Below, piece by piece: positions 63,652 to 64,000 of a stretch of 64,000 bases of DNA. A program made the translations under genes and the position numbers. Origin of the DNA: Paraburkholderia elongata (GTDB taxonomy: Bacteria > Pseudomonadota > Gammaproteobacteria > Burkholderiales > Burkholderiaceae); NCBI RefSeq assembly GCF_013177735.1, contig NZ_WOEZ01000150.1, positions 1-64,000 on the forward strand, written 5' to 3'. The notes under the pieces were generated by a model. That model worked only from the letters and a program-made list of their open reading frames with translations, was not told where the DNA came from and ran no database searches. The number at the start of each line of letters is the position of its first letter. Positions within the stretch are counted from its first letter, which is position 1.

Positions 63652-64000
63652 TCAATTACCGACAATTCGTACATCGCCGGGATGCGTTTCGTTAGGAAAT
63701 GCGGCGTGAGAAATGGCCGCGCCGCCGAAATGTCGAAACGCTGCGTTACCGTATATCTGCGGCAACTGTCCACGAAGTCTTTGTTGATAGAAATCGGGTT
63801 GAACCGAAGCGAAGATATTCATCACCATTAGCTGCACGAAAAAGAAGAACGCAGCGAGGCCAACCGCTTCTGCGATGCGTAGCCATTTTGGAACCGGCGA
63901 CGCCACGAACACATGGTTGTCGGCGGTCCACGCAATATACAGCGTCGTGAAGAACGTCGTCAGCAACCATGGCCACCGAAGCCAGGTCTCGATCAGGACA
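63652..64000 (-). CDS. Hypothetical membrane protein, cut by the right edge
   Basis: The frame is open to base 64000, so the N-terminus lies outside the window. The visible 115 residues contain two hydrophobic segments (WLLTTFFTTLYIAW and AVGLAAFFFFVQLMVM). A hydrophilic tail (PDFYQQRLRGQLPQIYGNAA) follows. Family unknown. Confidence 0.5.
   Translation of the reverse strand, partial: VLIETWLRWPWLLTTFFTTLYIAWTADNHVFVASPVPKWLRIAEAVGLAAFFFFVQLMVMNIFASVQPDFYQQRLRGQLPQIYGNAAFRHFGGAAISHAAFPNETHPGDVRIVGN

Overview
The window looks like a chromosomal or megaplasmid stretch from a GC-rich beta-proteobacterium of the Paraburkholderia/Burkholderia/Cupriavidus group. The evidence is the codon usage, the recognisable sauRSTU/iseJU/tauXY/xsc-pta gene set known from Cupriavidus-like bacteria, small hypothetical proteins of Burkholderia type, and RIT-type and IS66 remnants. 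No rRNA, tRNA or CRISPR array was seen. All assignments come from reading the sequence; no database search was run.

Region 1 (1-4.2 kb) is mobile debris. It holds a trio of tyrosine recombinase genes (RIT element) whose first gene is split by a ~430 bp insertion bounded by 25 bp inverted repeats, then the 3' end of an IS66 transposase and a 162-aa protein made of two similar small domains.

Region 2 (4.4-36.5 kb) is a C2-sulfonate catabolic island. Sulfoacetate enters through SauU and is turned into sulfoacetaldehyde by SauT (CoA ligase) and SauS (acylating dehydrogenase). Taurine enters through TauABC and is deaminated by TauXY. Isethionate enters through an MHS-type carrier (IseU-like) and is oxidised by a GMC dehydrogenase (IseJ-like). 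All three routes meet at sulfoacetaldehyde, which Xsc cleaves to acetyl phosphate and sulfite; Pta then makes acetyl-CoA. Three IclR regulators and one MocR-type regulator are interspersed, with palindromic candidate operators. Two additions stand out. One is a CobS/CobT-type AAA+/VWA pair without CobN, directly after pta and carrying the same palindrome as the xsc promoter. The other is a DUF3311-SSS symporter-amidohydrolase-COG0523 GTPase operon that may supply taurine from an N-acyl precursor. No sulfite oxidase or exporter is visible.

Region 3 (37-41.4 kb) holds a PhzF-like isomerase, a small P-loop ATPase, two short conserved hypotheticals and an apparently intact DDE insertion sequence.

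Region 4 (41.8-47.2 kb) is a same-strand cluster of an S10 carboxypeptidase, an S53 sedolisin, a histidine phosphatase and a phospholipase-C-type phosphoesterase. It is followed by a broken DDE transposase gene.

Region 5 (49.1-53.6 kb) carries two membrane-anchored proteins of unknown function, a GH19/peptidoglycan-binding lytic enzyme, and a graveyard of fragments: a penicillin acylase 3' end, an internally inverted ArsR-SRPBCC pair, and an IS66 piece.

Region 6 (53.7-62.1 kb) is a coherent lipid- or steroid-like cluster. It has an alpha/beta hydrolase with a cysteine at the nucleophile elbow, an acetoacetate-decarboxylase-fold protein, three small membrane proteins and a patatin in one overlapping operon. 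Converging on it is a giant GMC-oxidoreductase/alpha-beta-hydrolase fusion whose middle domain is shared with the patatin and whose last domain is a paralogue of the first hydrolase. The window ends with a DUF6765-like protein and a membrane protein cut by the right edge.
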